Origin: Pelobates cultripes
Lineage: Eukaryota > Chordata > Amphibia > Anura > Pelobatidae
Direction of reading: 5' to 3'
Assembly: GCA_933207985.1 (NCBI GenBank)
Contig: OW240915.1
Coordinates: forward strand, 272,506,946 to 272,570,945
DNA: 64,000 nt
The notes under the pieces are model-generated. The model was given only the letters and a program-made list of their open reading frames with translations. It made no database searches and was not told where the DNA came from. Made by a program: the position numbers and the translations under genes. The first letter of the stretch is position 1; every line of letters starts with the position of its first letter. Below are positions 39,201 through 53,648 of the stretch, piece after piece.

Positions 39201-42200
39201 CAGAGCCGGGGCGGGAGGGGGTCCCTGAGGGTGGGGGCACCCTCAGGGCACTATAGTGCCAGGAAAATGAATATGTTTTCCTGGCACTATAGTGGTCCTT
39301 TAAGAATACACTGAATAAAAACCAGATGTAGGAAGGATTCAGTCTCTTTTTTGCTCTCCCCTTGACTGACTAAGACTGTAGCAGCTGACTGTTTAGCCTG
39401 TGTAAGTTTGTTCACATTTTGCATTGTACCATGTGATTCCACTGTAACATTTAGCAACTGTTATAGTCTTTTGTAAGTAATAGGTTGTAGTTTTGTATTG
39501 TACAATTATTTTAGTAAATTTACATTTTGCTAGCATCTGTTACTTATTATTATAATTATATTAAATATACATTTAATATTACAATGTTTTGCGTATTTTT
39601 TATCCCCATATTCAACCATAATACCACGAACTATAAAAAAATATTAGTGTTGTTACTTATTGCTTAATAATTATATATTAATTAAAATATTCAACTAAGA
39701 AAAGGTGATTGCTCACTTGTATTGGATGAGATTCTTGGGTTATGAAAATAAACCTTAGGTTCTGTAAATACAGAAAGCCAACATAGGCAATACATTTAAA
39801 CACCAAATATTAAGAATAAGTAATTTGGAAAACTCACAATATTTAGAGCATTTCTTAGTTTGCTCTAAACTATAAAGGCAGGATACATCAACCAGATGTG
39901 GGTATACCGGTGCTTGGTCCCCCCAGAAGGTATTCATAGTCCTCTGTTAGGTGGATCAGGAACCAGGCAGGCAGATGGGTATGAAATAAATACTTTTATT
40001 TAAACAAAATAAAAATAAGAGCATAAAAAGCACAATGCGTTTCGACCCAATATCACAGGTCTTCCTCAGGTGACCCAATATCACAGGTCTCAATATTTGG
40101 TGTTTAAATGTATTACAGAACTATAATATAACAAGTGAAAAAAGGTGCTTATAGTAGTGATAGTGACCTTATTTTAAAAGCAGCACCTATAAAGTGTATC
40201 AGCTCCTAACACCCAACAATAGAATCAAAACATAAAATAAGTGCGCTATTTATTTGTGAAATATAAATTCAACTCACTATACAAAAAGAGTGAGATAGTG
40301 TGCACAATTTTTTGTGCAAATATACAAGTGCTGTATTTAAACACTCATAATACTCTTTGACTGTGTATTATATAAAGATTCTTAATACCAAAAAGTGACT
40401 TAGTGTATTAAAAAAGTGGTACACTTACTTAAAATCATATACTGGAAATGACTCTCAATCTCCAGATAATGTACATAAAAAAAATGAAAATGAAAATTTG
40501 CACAAAAAATTGTGTACACTATCTCACTCTTTTTGTATAGTGAGTTGAATTTATATTTCACAAATAAATAGCGCACTTATTTTATGTTTTGTGTAAATGT
40601 ATTACCCTATGTTGACCTCAATATTTGGTGTTTAAATTTATTACCCTATGTTGGCTTTCTGTATTTACAGAACCTAGGGTTTATTTTCATAACCCAAGAA
40701 TCTCATCCAATACAAGTGCGCAATCACCTTTTCTTCGTTGTGTAATTTCTGTATGTAAGTGTAAATAAGTGACTGTACACTTAGGTGACTTTGCTGCATG
40801 TTACACTATTCTTAATAGTACACTTGTTTATTAGCGCCCCCCCTTTTCCTTCCTTTTTTTTTGTTAATTAAAATATTATTAATATTCATATTAAGTCATG
40901 GCCACAACACCTTGCCTTCATTTATATTTGTTATCTGGTTTTCCTTGCACTACCATTACTTATGTCCATGATATCTGTAGTTTGACATTCTGTGGATTGT
41001 GGGAAAAGTAACATAGCAACTGAATGGGAATTTCAAAAAAGATAAAACCAAAGAAGTATAGGAACAAAAAATGTATTCATTTAAAACAAAATGTTGTCAC
41101 GTGGCAACAACTTTGCTTGTAATTTGTACAATGGTGTGTTGGCTATACATTAAAGTAACTAACCTGTCAAGGTTAAGATAATCACATTGTAATTAAAGCA
41201 GTATAAAAGGTTACTAACTTTTAAGCTATCTGGAAGATAGGTCACCATTTCAAGAATAGGACATTCATAGCCAGACTCACTCGAAAATGTGGCCAGAATT
41301 TCTTCCCACCTGCATACAGAATAAGCATTCATTATTTGGTAAATATTGCTACATTTGTTTTGTCACACTTTAAAAAAACAAAACAGCCTCTTTATTATTT
41401 TGTACCAATAGTATATACCACAAAATTACCTTAAATATAATTAATGGCATTACACTCAAGAAATTGCCTTTAAAGTGGTTGAGGGTGCACCCTTATGTCC
41501 ACACATATTTAGATGTGAAGGGTGGAGAGGGGAAGATTTATTTTACCAGCTATCTGTACCAAAGGAACTGGACGTCAGACAAATTAGATTAGTAAGAATT
41601 AGTTCTAATTAGTGTCGGTGATTGGGCATCTATTGTACTGTAATTTATTTAGAGTAGTGGTTAGATGCTTTAAGCAGCACTATGTTACTGAATTTCAAGG
41701 AGTGGGGAGCACACTAAGGCAAGTGTACTGAAGAATCTGCAAGTCCATTCGTCTGCTAATCTACATATTTGTAAGCAACATTTCTCAGACATTTATACAA
41801 TTTAGAATTCATTAGCAAAGTAGGTGCTAAAGTAACCCATATCTGGCTTACCGTGATACAGTAATTATATGCCAAAGGACACCCACTTGGATTTTTATCT
41901 CCTCCCTTCCAACTTCTGTAAGGAATTAAAGAGCATGGATCCTGGCGATCCTTCCTCCTTCTTGCTTCATTTACAAAAACCTAACTTACAAATGTAATTT
42001 AAATGGAAAAACAAACCCAGAAATGCATAGCGTTGCCCCTCTCTCTACCTGTTGTTAGAATGCATTCCATCAAAAGCTGGTGAGTGTTCTGCGTTACAGG
42101 ACAATTTAAAATAGTTCCATTCTGTATTTTGTTGTAACAGAGTCAGATCAATTACATTATTTCCTATTGCATTGCTCTAATTTAATAACATTAAATATAA

Positions 42201-45200
42201 TGTATGCATGTATTTATATATTTGTTAGCGTGTTCATATTTGTATTTACAAAATTCAACTATAGTGCTTAAAATACCGTAGTTATCTCTATTTTATAATG
42301 CTTGAAAACCTTTGCAACAGATTTACTGTTCTTAAAGTCACCAAAACAACTTCAGCTTAATGAAGCAGTTTTTGTGTATAAATCATGCCCCTGAAGTCTC
42401 AGTGCTCAATTCTCTGCCATTTAGGAATTAAATCACTTTTGTTTCTGTTTAAGCTGTCCTACCAACACCTCAGCTACCTGTGACTCACACAGCCTGCATG
42501 AAAAAACTAAAAAGAATTTTCAATCAGATATTAACTTACTTTAGATATGTATATCTCTTGCTCTGTAAATTGAACTTTAATCACAGCACGGTCTATCAAG
42601 CTATTAACAGTACAAGAGAAAAAAAGATTCTAAATTAAACTAAATTTGCAATAAAGGACATGTAAACTTTAGATCTCTCTTTAAAGGAAGTGTTTAAGAA
42701 GGCTGTGGATGTTACTTGCAGGGAGGTGTGGCTAGGGCTGTATAAACAAAGTGATTTAATTCCAAAATGGCACAGGATTGAGCAGTAAGACTGCAGGGAA
42801 ATGATCTAAACACAAACACTGCTTCATCAAGCTAAAGTTGTTTTGGTGCATACAGTGTCTATTTAATTATCATTCCGCTACACGTTGATGGTTTTAGCAA
42901 AGTAAAGTGTATTTGTAAAAAAAACAAAAAAAACAGCTGATTACAATGACAAAAGAGCTATAGTAGAGCCTTAAACATTTGTAAATTTGGCAGCTCCTGT
43001 TGAAATTTTAAAAAAAGGAATTTTTTATAAAGACTTAACAGAGCTAATGTAAAACTATTATACATCTTGAGCCTAGAGGAGATTCTGCAGTTTCTATTAC
43101 AGTCCAAGTTACAGCATAAACATATCTCTTACCTCTCACTCTGGATTGAAGCATAAACAACATCCTTCCTTCCATGGCGTATTGCATCATGAATGAATGA
43201 AGCACCATTCATGTTCAATGTGACAGATGCACCACGGTCCAGGAGAAGTCCTACAGCTTTAGCATGACCCTCCCGTGCAGCTAGATGGAGAGCTGTGTTC
43301 TATAAAACAAGAAAAAAAATTGAATGCATGGCAAAGTAAAGTAAATGTGTTTATTCACTATCATCTACCACATTCCAAGAAGGTTATCCACCACATACCA
43401 AATACAAGGTGTCAAGACTAACATCTTTTAAAGGAATACTGAAGCCTTCAAAACAACTTTAGCTTAATGAAGCAGCTTGGGTGTATAGATCATGTGCCCC
43501 TGCAGTCTTACTGCCCAGTTATCTGCCATTGAGGCATTAAATTACTTTTGTTTCTGTTTATGTAGGCTGTCAGTCACAACTAGGGCAGGTGTGGTTAGCC
43601 ACGCCAGACGTAGCTGTGACTGACACAACATACATGAAAAAGAATGTTTCATTTTCAATCTGTTAACGTGTTTTAGAAGTTTTTATCTCCTACTCTGTAA
43701 ATGTAACTATAATCACACACACAGGAGGCTCGTGCAGAGTCAAGAAGGCTATTCACAGAGAAGGTGAAAAGACATTCTAGATTAAACAGACTGTGCAATA
43801 AATGAATCTAAAATATCTAATTTCCCTTTCAGGAAGTGTTTAAAAAGGGCTGTATAGCAAAGTGTTTTAACTCCTAAATGGCATATAATTGAGCAATGAG
43901 ACAGCAGGGGCATGACCTATGCAACAAAGTTGCTTCATTAAGCTAAGCTGATTTGGTTACTATGGTATCTCTTTAATTGTTTGCTGACTTATTTATTAAT
44001 AAAAATATTGATTTACTGAAACAGGTTTTCCTGGGAAACTAACTTTTTTTTATAAATAGGTTTCTCATCTGAGTGACAATATGCAATATTTTTGTTAAAA
44101 AGCAGGTGCACGGATCTGAAGTGGAGATTTAGTTTTTCTAGCTACTTGGTCATTAACATAGCAAGTCATAAACACAGCAAGTTGACTGCCAAAGCTCACA
44201 GTACTAAATCTAAAGGGAAGTACGAAAGAGTATACCTTTTCTTTGTCTGCTTTATCGATAAGTCCAAAGGAGGTGTCCAAGACAGTTTTCATAGTTCTGG
44301 TATAACCACCAGCTGCCGCATAATGCAGGGCTGTCCATCCACGGTAGTCACTTAATAATTCAAACAAAGTAGCATTATCATCAACTAACATTGATTATTG
44401 ATCATTTTACAAAACATGACTCTACTCTGTCTCCAGTCCTATGTAGAACAGTAATTGCTGCATTTTGACACACTAGCAGTTGAGGCCTGCTGTTCATATA
44501 GTCAGTTAAAATAAGGCATCACATTTTCCTTCCTAATACCAACTGATATGACATTAGAGAAAACGCAGTTAAACTGGTAATTATTTCAGAAATTGTCTGT
44601 AATGGTCCATAACATAGCATTTTAAAAACTTGCTTATATCATGAGTACATCATTTATAAATCTGTTCAGTTTGTTTTTAAATCAAAATTTAACAAATGGG
44701 TTCGTTGAACATACAATCTTTTCCCTAAACAATAGAAAATTGGTGTACAGTTATCAAAACACAAAATGTAGATTGACTCTTCGCAGCTTTCCTTGTGTTC
44801 GTTATCTGTCACTGAATTTGCAAAAACTGAATTAATTTCAGACTAACGAACGTGAGGACTAACCTACAGCAGTCCCCTGCTTAGTTGGACTTGGTTTCGA
44901 ATAGTTAGTAACTGTGTCGTTTTAATGTGCACTATAAAATCAGTTTTTGATATAATATGAATTGCACAAACACAAATATATCTCGTGCTAAATTTGTTAT
45001 CAGCATTCAAGTTTTTTCATTTACCTTAAAAGCAGGGCACCTCTTTTCAGAAGCATGAAAACTATCTTTTCATGTCCGCTTTCTGCTGCCAAATGAAGTG
45101 GCGTCATGCCCTTTTCTTCAGCGTCGTTGAGAAGCCTTGCGTCTGACACAAACCTCAGAAGTCGTTGGCAGGTGTTAATACGGCCATAACTATTTAAAAT

Positions 45201-48200
45201 AACGTGAAGGACAAATTTAAAAGAATTCTTAATTAAACAAGGTAATAACAATATCAATCCAACAGTGTTCAGCGCAGTTTATAGAGTTGCATAAATTCTT
45301 GAATCCTAAATAACAGATAAACATCATGTTCCCAAATCTTGGAGATTTAGTCAGTTTCAGCATTTGGTATCAGGGTATGATTATTCTGCATATGATTGCC
45401 ATTAGTACATTTTAATACCAGGAATAATCTTCCAGTGGAAATAGTAAACTCAGTATTGACAATTTTACCACATGACAGGAAGCTTCATATTTTGCATAAC
45501 TTTCTTTACGGTAAACTCAGCAAGGGTCAATCAAAGTTCAGAAAAAAGAACATAGCATTATATAAAGCCTTGTAGCATGATTCCTCTTTCTTTGCTGCTC
45601 CGGCTACAAAAGGTCAGAGCATTTGCTCTCTCTGAGTACCCTATTGATTATATTTATTTAATTGTGTTCTTGTGTTTTAAATTTCTTTTTTGTGCTATGT
45701 GTCCTGGCTTCTATCCTACCCTCTAATTACCTGGCTCTCTTTCTGCTGTACACCTTTTTATACTGACTTTGTCTGTCTCCTTCTGTATCCCTGTCCTGCA
45801 TTGTACTGCTGTGGGGATCTGACTTGTGTCCTGTTTTTTTTACCTGCTAATTTTCCCTCCATGTTTTAGGCCGGGCCTGGGGTAGTTGGGTTGCTGGGGC
45901 ACTAGACGCCGCTTTCCCGGCGCACGCTTGGGTCCACAGGGGTTGTTCCTGACGGGTCCTCGCACGCGGTGGCCATCTTGGATCTTGCGCCTTGCGAAAT
46001 TCACGGCGGCCCTTTTGTTTGTGTGGCAGAACACAGCCTGCACACTGTCAGTTCCCTACTACAGTGGGCGCTTTTCTTCCAGTATGGCCACCCCTTTCCC
46101 TCCTTTCTCCATGATATCAAGGGTATTAAATTTAGTGCGTGTTCAGGTGATTTCTCTGCTACTGATTGCCTTATTGTGGCCGAGCCAAGCAAGGTTCCCG
46201 GATCTGTTGGAATTGTCCTACAACCACCCTCTCCTTCTTTCAAAGTTTCCCCTCCTACTCTCTGAGTCCAGAGTAAAACCACACCCCCTAGTACTACAGG
46301 ACCGACTGAAACTTGTGGCCTAGACGGTTTTATGGGATATTGGAATGTTGACTGCATACCACAAGTCATTAAAAATCTATTATAGGACTTATGGGCTCCC
46401 TACACTAGAAGGAGTTACCTTGCTGCCTGGAACAAGTCGAATAGCTAGTGTGTGGAGAAGGACTCTGTTCCCTTTAATGCACCTCTTCCAATCATAGGCT
46501 TAGCAGTGGGTCAGGACTCACTTATCGATCGACTGCTTCGGGGCAGTGGCGTACATACCAGGGTCGCAGGGGTCGCGGCTGCGACCGGGCCCGGCCCACC
46601 AGGGGGCCCGGCCGCCCCTGCGACCCGGTATGTAGCCACAGGGCCAGCCTCTTCCCCTGGGGGGCCCAGGAGCCGGCCACCCCAGGGACCCCCTGAGGCT
46701 GGCCCTGCTGACCCCGGGTGGCCGGGCGGGCAGGCGGGCGCGCGAGGGAGCACTCAGCGCTTCCTCTTCAGCTCCCTCGCGCACGGCAATGATACCGGAG
46801 CCGGAAGATGACGTCATCTTCCGGCGCTGGCATCCCTACGCGGCGCGCGAGGGAGCTGAAGAGGAAGCACTGAGTGCTCTCCCGCGCGCCCGCCTGCCCG
46901 ACCGGCAACCCGCCCAGGAGCCCCACTGGACCCCAGGGAATAATCCCCCCCAGCACTCCAAGAGGTAAGGAGGCTGGGGGGATTATATTAAAAAAAAATG
47001 TGTTAGTGTGTGTGTGTGTTAGTGTGTGTGTGTGTGTGTGTTAGTGTGTGTGTGTGTTAGTGTGTGTGTTAGTGTGTGTGTTTGTTTGTGTTCGTGTGTG
47101 TGTCAGTGAGTGTGTCTGTTATTGGGTGTGTGTCTGCTGGTGAGTGTGTTACTGTGTGTGTGGGTTACTGAGTGTGTTTGATGTCTGTTAGTGAGTGTGT
47201 GTTTGTCAGTGAAAGTGTATGTTTTGTAAGTGAGTGTGTATGTATGTCTGTCGCTGAGTGTGTCTCTGTCAGTAAATGTGTGTGTCTGTTAGCTAGTGTG
47301 TATGCATCTGTTCGTGAGAGTGTGTGTGTGTGTGTGTCTTCAGCATTTACCTTTCTCCAGCGTCGGACTCCCTTGGCGCTGGGATCCCTCCGCCTCTCAG
47401 CCGAATGCACACAGCAAGAAGAAGCGGCGCGCCATTTAAACGCCCATAGGAAAGCATTACTCAATGCTTTCCTATGGACGTTCAGTGTCTTCTCACTGTG
47501 ATTTTCACAGTGAGAATCGCGGAAGCTCCTCTAGCAGCTGTCAATGAGACAGCCACCAGAGGCTGGATTAACCCTCAGTGAAACATAGCCGTTTCTCTGA
47601 AGCGCTATGTTTTCAGCTGCAGGGTTAAAACTAGAGGACCTGGCACCCAGACCACTTCATTGAGCTGATGTGATCTGGGTGTCTGTAGTGGTCCTTTAAG
47701 TGTGTGTGCATACCGCGGTCGCGGGGTCGCAGCCCTGCAACCCCTGCGACCAGGTGCCCACCGCCATGTGTTGCGGCCCCAACCCGCGCCGAGTAAGCGC
47801 AGGGGTGGGCGGGGGGCCACGGATCAATTTTCGCACCGGGGCCCCATGGGTCATGTGTACGCCACTGCTTCGGGGTAATTGGTTATTTATACTTTACGGA
47901 TCTTTTACTTTCATCCTACTTCTCATGTTTCTTTTGTTTTGCTTTAGCGTCAAAAATGCTAAATATGAAGCCTCCTGTCATGTTGTAAAATTGTAGATTA
48001 TGCTAACGTAGTGTACCTATAATCTTAATTTTAGTAATTACAGGAGGCAAATATTTTCCCTCCCTATTTTTCTCGATTCATGGCTTATCTTTTTCACAGG
48101 TTATTAATTTTATAATAGTTGTGCTATTTATGGATCATACTGTCTCAGTTCCTTAGCTAAAAGATTATTTTAATATTCCTCCCAATGTTAGGATGTTGCC

Positions 48201-51200
48201 AGATAAATGTTTAAGATTTTGTTGACAAGATACCATTACTCTTGCCTTTCTGTTCTTTCTGTGTAAAAACCTTTGGCGTCTGGTCCAATTTGGCTGTTCC
48301 TCCTGCCTCAACTTCTCTCTATTGGAAGGGTCATCTGACTTGGTTCTAATTTTCAGATTTATGAGTTTTTGTTCCTAGTTGTTGAACTGTTATCTCTCAC
48401 ATCAAAGAAAGAGGAGGAATCAAGGCTACAAGGCTTTATATAATGCAATGTTCTTTTTTTCCTGATTGATTTGAACTTTGACCTCTGCTGCTGGAGTTTA
48501 CAGTAAAGAAAGTTATGCAAAATATTTGCCTCCTGTCATTATTAAAATTAGGATTATAGGTACACTACGTTAGCATAATCTACAATTACTTCTATGATCT
48601 CACAATCAATTATAGCCACGATCATTCGATATGCATCGATAACAATACCAACTCATTACAATTGGATGATTAAGGTTACATACTAATTTTACTTTATCTC
48701 TACGTTCTGGATCTAAAAAGCTACTTGGTAGTTAAATTAATATTTTGAAAAACTCCAGGCCATGTTAACTTGCCAAATGTGCAATTGTTTGTTAGTGACC
48801 TGCAACATTTCACAAACATTTTCGTTTATGTATTCTGAAGATATGTTTATGGATGCTAATGAAGAATACATACCAAGCCATTTATTCCCATTTTCTCAAG
48901 ATATAATATTAAAACATAATAATGGAGCAAGCATTTATATACTCATCTCTTAGCAATGATGAAGTTCATCTCATAGCAATGATGTATATTAAAGGAGCAC
49001 AGAACTTATTACAAGGTTTTATGATAAAGAACCAAACTATAACAGCTCTAAGCATTGGAAAATATTTCATTATCTACAGGATTTAAAGACAAGAAAAAAC
49101 ATTTTAGCTTTAAACTTGAGCTTGAACACTTGCCAAATTACACATCAGTACAGAGATTTCACTAGTTATCCAGAGTTGAATCCCTGCTAGTTTTTAAGTA
49201 ACCTACTCAATACCGTGCTAGCATTTAGGTTGAATACCTACTAAATACCGTGCTAGCTATTAGGTTGAATACCTAACTATAGACAGATTTTAAAGCGGCA
49301 CTGTCATCATGTGGGGACTTTGCTGAGTTCGTAAAGACTCCCGACGGTGACATACTAAAAAAATATATAGTCAGCTTTAGTAAAGCATAATTACAAAGTG
49401 GAGCAAACCACATTGAAACAAATGTGTTTGCTGCTTTGTGTCAAATCTAGCACTTTGCCAAATGACTCATTATTGATCAGTAGCATCTTGATGGCAACTT
49501 TGGACAGTAATTGTATCCTTTTCTTAAACTACAGATTAATCAAATACATATTAAATCATATTAAATACCTATATACACACGGCAGTCAAACAGTAAAAAA
49601 AACTTTAAACACTCCCCTCTTTCTAGGGCCAAGGTCCCTCGACGCTGGCTCTGTCTACATCTCCTCCAGCATCAGCACTTAGGGGGAACCTATTGCCGAG
49701 TGCCACGCATTAATTTAGCGTTCAAACAATGCTTTCCCACAGGGATTTGGACGTCTTAATGCAAAGCATCAAGACGTCCAGTGTCATTTCACAGAGTTAA
49801 AATCCATGAAACAGCAGGAAGCGTCTCTAGTTTTACATTGCATTTAATGCAATATAAAACAAGAGACATAAATTATATTAATGCAATGTAATATTTTACA
49901 TTGCAAGGATAAGGGGGCTGGGACACGGCCTCTAGATCACTTCAATGACATGAAGTGGCCTGGGTGCCTATAATGTCCCTTTAAGTAAATCTTTGCTCTT
50001 TATTGTTCCATATGTGTTCAAAATGTATTTATTTTATTTTTAATTCAATGTAGAAACCTACCTTGCAGCAAAATGCAAAGCTGATTGTTTATTTTTGCTT
50101 TTAGAGTAAAGAGACACGTTAAGTCCGAGTAGATTGTTGACAGAGGTTGGCACTCCTTGTCGGCATGCATAATGAAGTGGAGTACAGCCCTCTGAGTCTT
50201 CATCACTTACTAGTGCCTTTATATGCTCCATCTGAGGGAAAATGAAAAGTAAACCTCTTAATTAATTTAAATAAGAAGAGATACTCAATCTATAACAAGA
50301 CTATAGTTTTCAGGGGTAGGCAAAGATAGATGGACAAGGTGCATAGCACCAGGGCACCTAACTTTTATGGATGAATTACTGCTACAGCCATTGATACTTC
50401 ATAGTGGTTATGGTGCCAGGAGTGCCCTGGGCCTGCTAATGTAAACAGTCATCCTGCACGCTAAGCTGGTGGTGTTAGTCAGCTGATGCTCTCAGCCAAT
50501 AAGCTGGTCTTCCAAAGCAGGTCTTTGCTTAGAAGAGCTCATGGAAACACCATGCAGGAGATGTCTGGATTTCACCAAGGCAAAGTATCAAACCATTAGC
50601 CAAACTGTTTTACTGCTTACCTTTAAAAGACACCAGAGCACTCCAGGAACAACAACTACTAGAGGGTGCTGTCATGGTTATGATGCTTGGAGTGTTTCTA
50701 TAACTGATGGTTAACATCAGGATTTGCAAATGTTCATGAACTACAATTCACATAATGCTAAGCCAACCTTTACGGGGTGATAAGACATCATGAGAAATGT
50801 GGTATACAAACACCTGGAAAGCTATAGCATTGTACTAAATACCTCTTTTACTTAAGTGTACATAAGGACTTGGAAAATACGAGCAGTTTTTTTTTTTTTT
50901 GTTACATAGTTACATAGCTGAAAAGAGACTTGCGTCCATCATATCCCCTCTCAGGCGCCATTTTTCCAAACTAAAGAGACTTAAATTTTTTAACCTTTCT
51001 GCATAACTAAAATGCTCCATTCCTTTTATCAATTTTGTAGCTCGTCTCTGCACTTTTTCTAGTGCCATGATATCTTTCTTTGTTCTATATATTTGGGTTG
51101 ATGAATACTATGGCCATTGTTGCCACCCAAGAGTAGTGGAAGTGTGAGTACAGGGCACTGCAGATGTTTGTGTACTAGATATCTCAAATGCTTAGCTAGG

Positions 51201-53601
51201 CCTAAGGACAGTCCATTCCAGGTCATTGTGTGACATTGGCACACACCCATACACTCAACCAGTCATAAGTCCTTTCACATGCCAAGTCACATACCTCCAG
51301 ACAAAGTCAACCAACTAGCAACTCAACTAGTTACATACTGCTGATCCCTCAGTCAATACAGGTACTTATCAGTCACTCACCTGTCACGCACCCATCTTGT
51401 GTTACAAATAATCACTCAGTGACATCCATCCAATCACCATAACATATCTATATTACATACAAGGTCGCATACGCATATAAAAGGAGAGAGAAGTAATGAG
51501 ATGTGGAAAGGGGAAGGACTAGTTTAACCACACTCACACGAGGCAAAAAAATAAATCATATAATCCCCCTAATAATTCGAAAAGTATTTAACAACATACC
51601 TGGAGAAAGTCGCTATTAATATTTTTCAGGCCTCCAGACTGTAAAATTGTTAAATGCAAAAAATTTCTGCCATAATTATCAGTTAGCTTTACATCTGCAC
51701 CTAAAATGTAATAAAACACAGAACACGGAACGTTGAGATAATATATGCAATAATGAAAAAATATATATTGCCAATGTTAAACAAATACTTATAAATATAA
51801 TTGAGCCTTGATTGCCTACTGAACAGGCAGGAAGGGCCTATATCTAATAAGAGCATCAAAGTGCAGGTATTATGGGTTTCCTCATTCCGTGGATCTACAA
51901 TAATTTCTTCTACAAAAAATCTAACAACCATAATCATAACCTTATTTCACTATGCTTAAGTACCATTTTAAAGCTAAAAGCAAATGTCGACCATTTTTAA
52001 AAATGTGTTTTGTGTATGGACATAGCTAGTACAATCTTATGATGTTACATTATTGCTAAACTGTTTATCAGATATTTTCATGGGTATTTTAACAATAGTT
52101 CAAATACACACTTAAAGTGAGCCTGTCATACAAAAAAAAAATATATAGTCACCAGTAGAACATGAAAAAAAGTATTAGTAACTATCTGGGGTGGGGTTGG
52201 GTGGGTTACTATACATTTTTTGAAAATATACCAAATCATTTCAATATTATTTGCTTTAGGAGGCCAGTGAGGTTAAAACAACAAGAACTGGAAAATTGAT
52301 AATGTTCATTTTTTAAAAGGCATTTCATTGTTCTAAGAACATTTGTATTTGTTCTAGGAAGTCAATGAGACTGGAATATATTGAAATCTTCAGGATGTTT
52401 ATTCACCTCTCAGCAATGATAAAAAGTATGACCTTTGGTAGCTACTGAAGTAATAGCCTTTTGATTAATTGGAGATGCATGTATAAAATGGCAGTCAGGT
52501 TGTGAAGACAGAGTTAGATTATTGATAAAAAACTCTTGGAAATCATTTTATTACAATAAAGTCAACCTACATACTGAACCTTTGGAACCAATTTACTTAA
52601 ATTTTTATTGTCTTTAATGGTATTATCTAAGCACACAAAACTCATTTCACATGTGGCTTTTTAGGAAAATAAAACTGAAGTATTTTCTAATACAAAACTG
52701 TAGGTATAGCTTGCAGTACAGTGCTCAACAATAGCTATTTCATAATGGTGTAAAGTGATATTGTGTTCTCAGGCGCTTAAGAAGAGAAATGTATATATAA
52801 ATTAATGTGAGCTGCTACCACCAATGAGCAATTCTTCCACTGATTGACACAAAAATACAGAATATGGCAATAGACTGTGTGGTAAAAACCAACACCAGTG
52901 AAAAGGTAGAGCGCTAAGGAGATGCTTGTGAATAACTCACCTCCCCCCTCTCTTTTTTGGGTGTATTAAAACCTAGAGGTACCCCCAAATACACCCAAAA
53001 AAGAGAGGGGGGAGGTGAGTTATTCACAAGCATCTCCTTAGCGCTCCACCTTTTCACTGGTGTTGGTTTTTACCACACAGTCTACAGCTATTTCATAATG
53101 AACTAAAATGTAATCAAGATAATTATTAGCAGATTAAAACAAGTATTCAATTGCAGGCTCTTCCTCACATATTAATCAAAGTGAATTTGCTGCATATAAT
53201 TTATTTGTGATTTCCATTGTTGTAACAAACAATAGCTAACCATGGCTCCCCATGTCATAAAATATCTATATAAGCTTGCATTTAAGGACCACTATAATGA
53301 ATCTGTAGTTTTAGTCCTGCATAGTAAAATATTGCCATTTACTAGATACAACAATGGTTTAATTGCAGGGCTAAACACACCCATAGTATCTGTCTTCCTG
53401 ACAGCCACTAGAGGTACTTCCACTGCAAGAACCGAGTCTGACTCAGTTCTCTAACACCACCTCCTTTGATGCTTCTAGAGAGCATTTGATTGGAGGAGTT
53501 TTTACTTCTTGTCCCCAATGTTTTTCCATACAAAAAATTTGATTGGACAAGAATAGGAAGAGGGGTTAGTGTGAGTTTGCACGAAGCGGACAGATTGCTG
53601 C

Positions 53602-53648
<47 letters not shown>

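Larger units (their letters stand above)
45461..47992. mobile_element. Inverted-repeat element carrying a hAT element, intron 11
   Basis: The left end (aattttaccacatgacagga, then agcttcatatttt) is matched in reverse complement at 47966-47992. Without the hAT insertion (46536-47875) it would be about 1.2 kb. Its left arm 45473-45595 also matches the reverse complement of 48403-48539 in the neighbouring element. No coding frame is convincing; the class is unknown. Confidence 0.6.

Noticed and set aside
45886..46323. A 145-residue frame with a hydrophobic stretch in intron 11
   Set aside because: No homology recognised and it lies in a transposable element antisense to TRPA1.
46452..46956. Overlapping Pro/Gly/Ala-rich frames on both strands
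   Set aside because: Very high GC content of the hAT element removes stop codons in all frames; the content is compositional.
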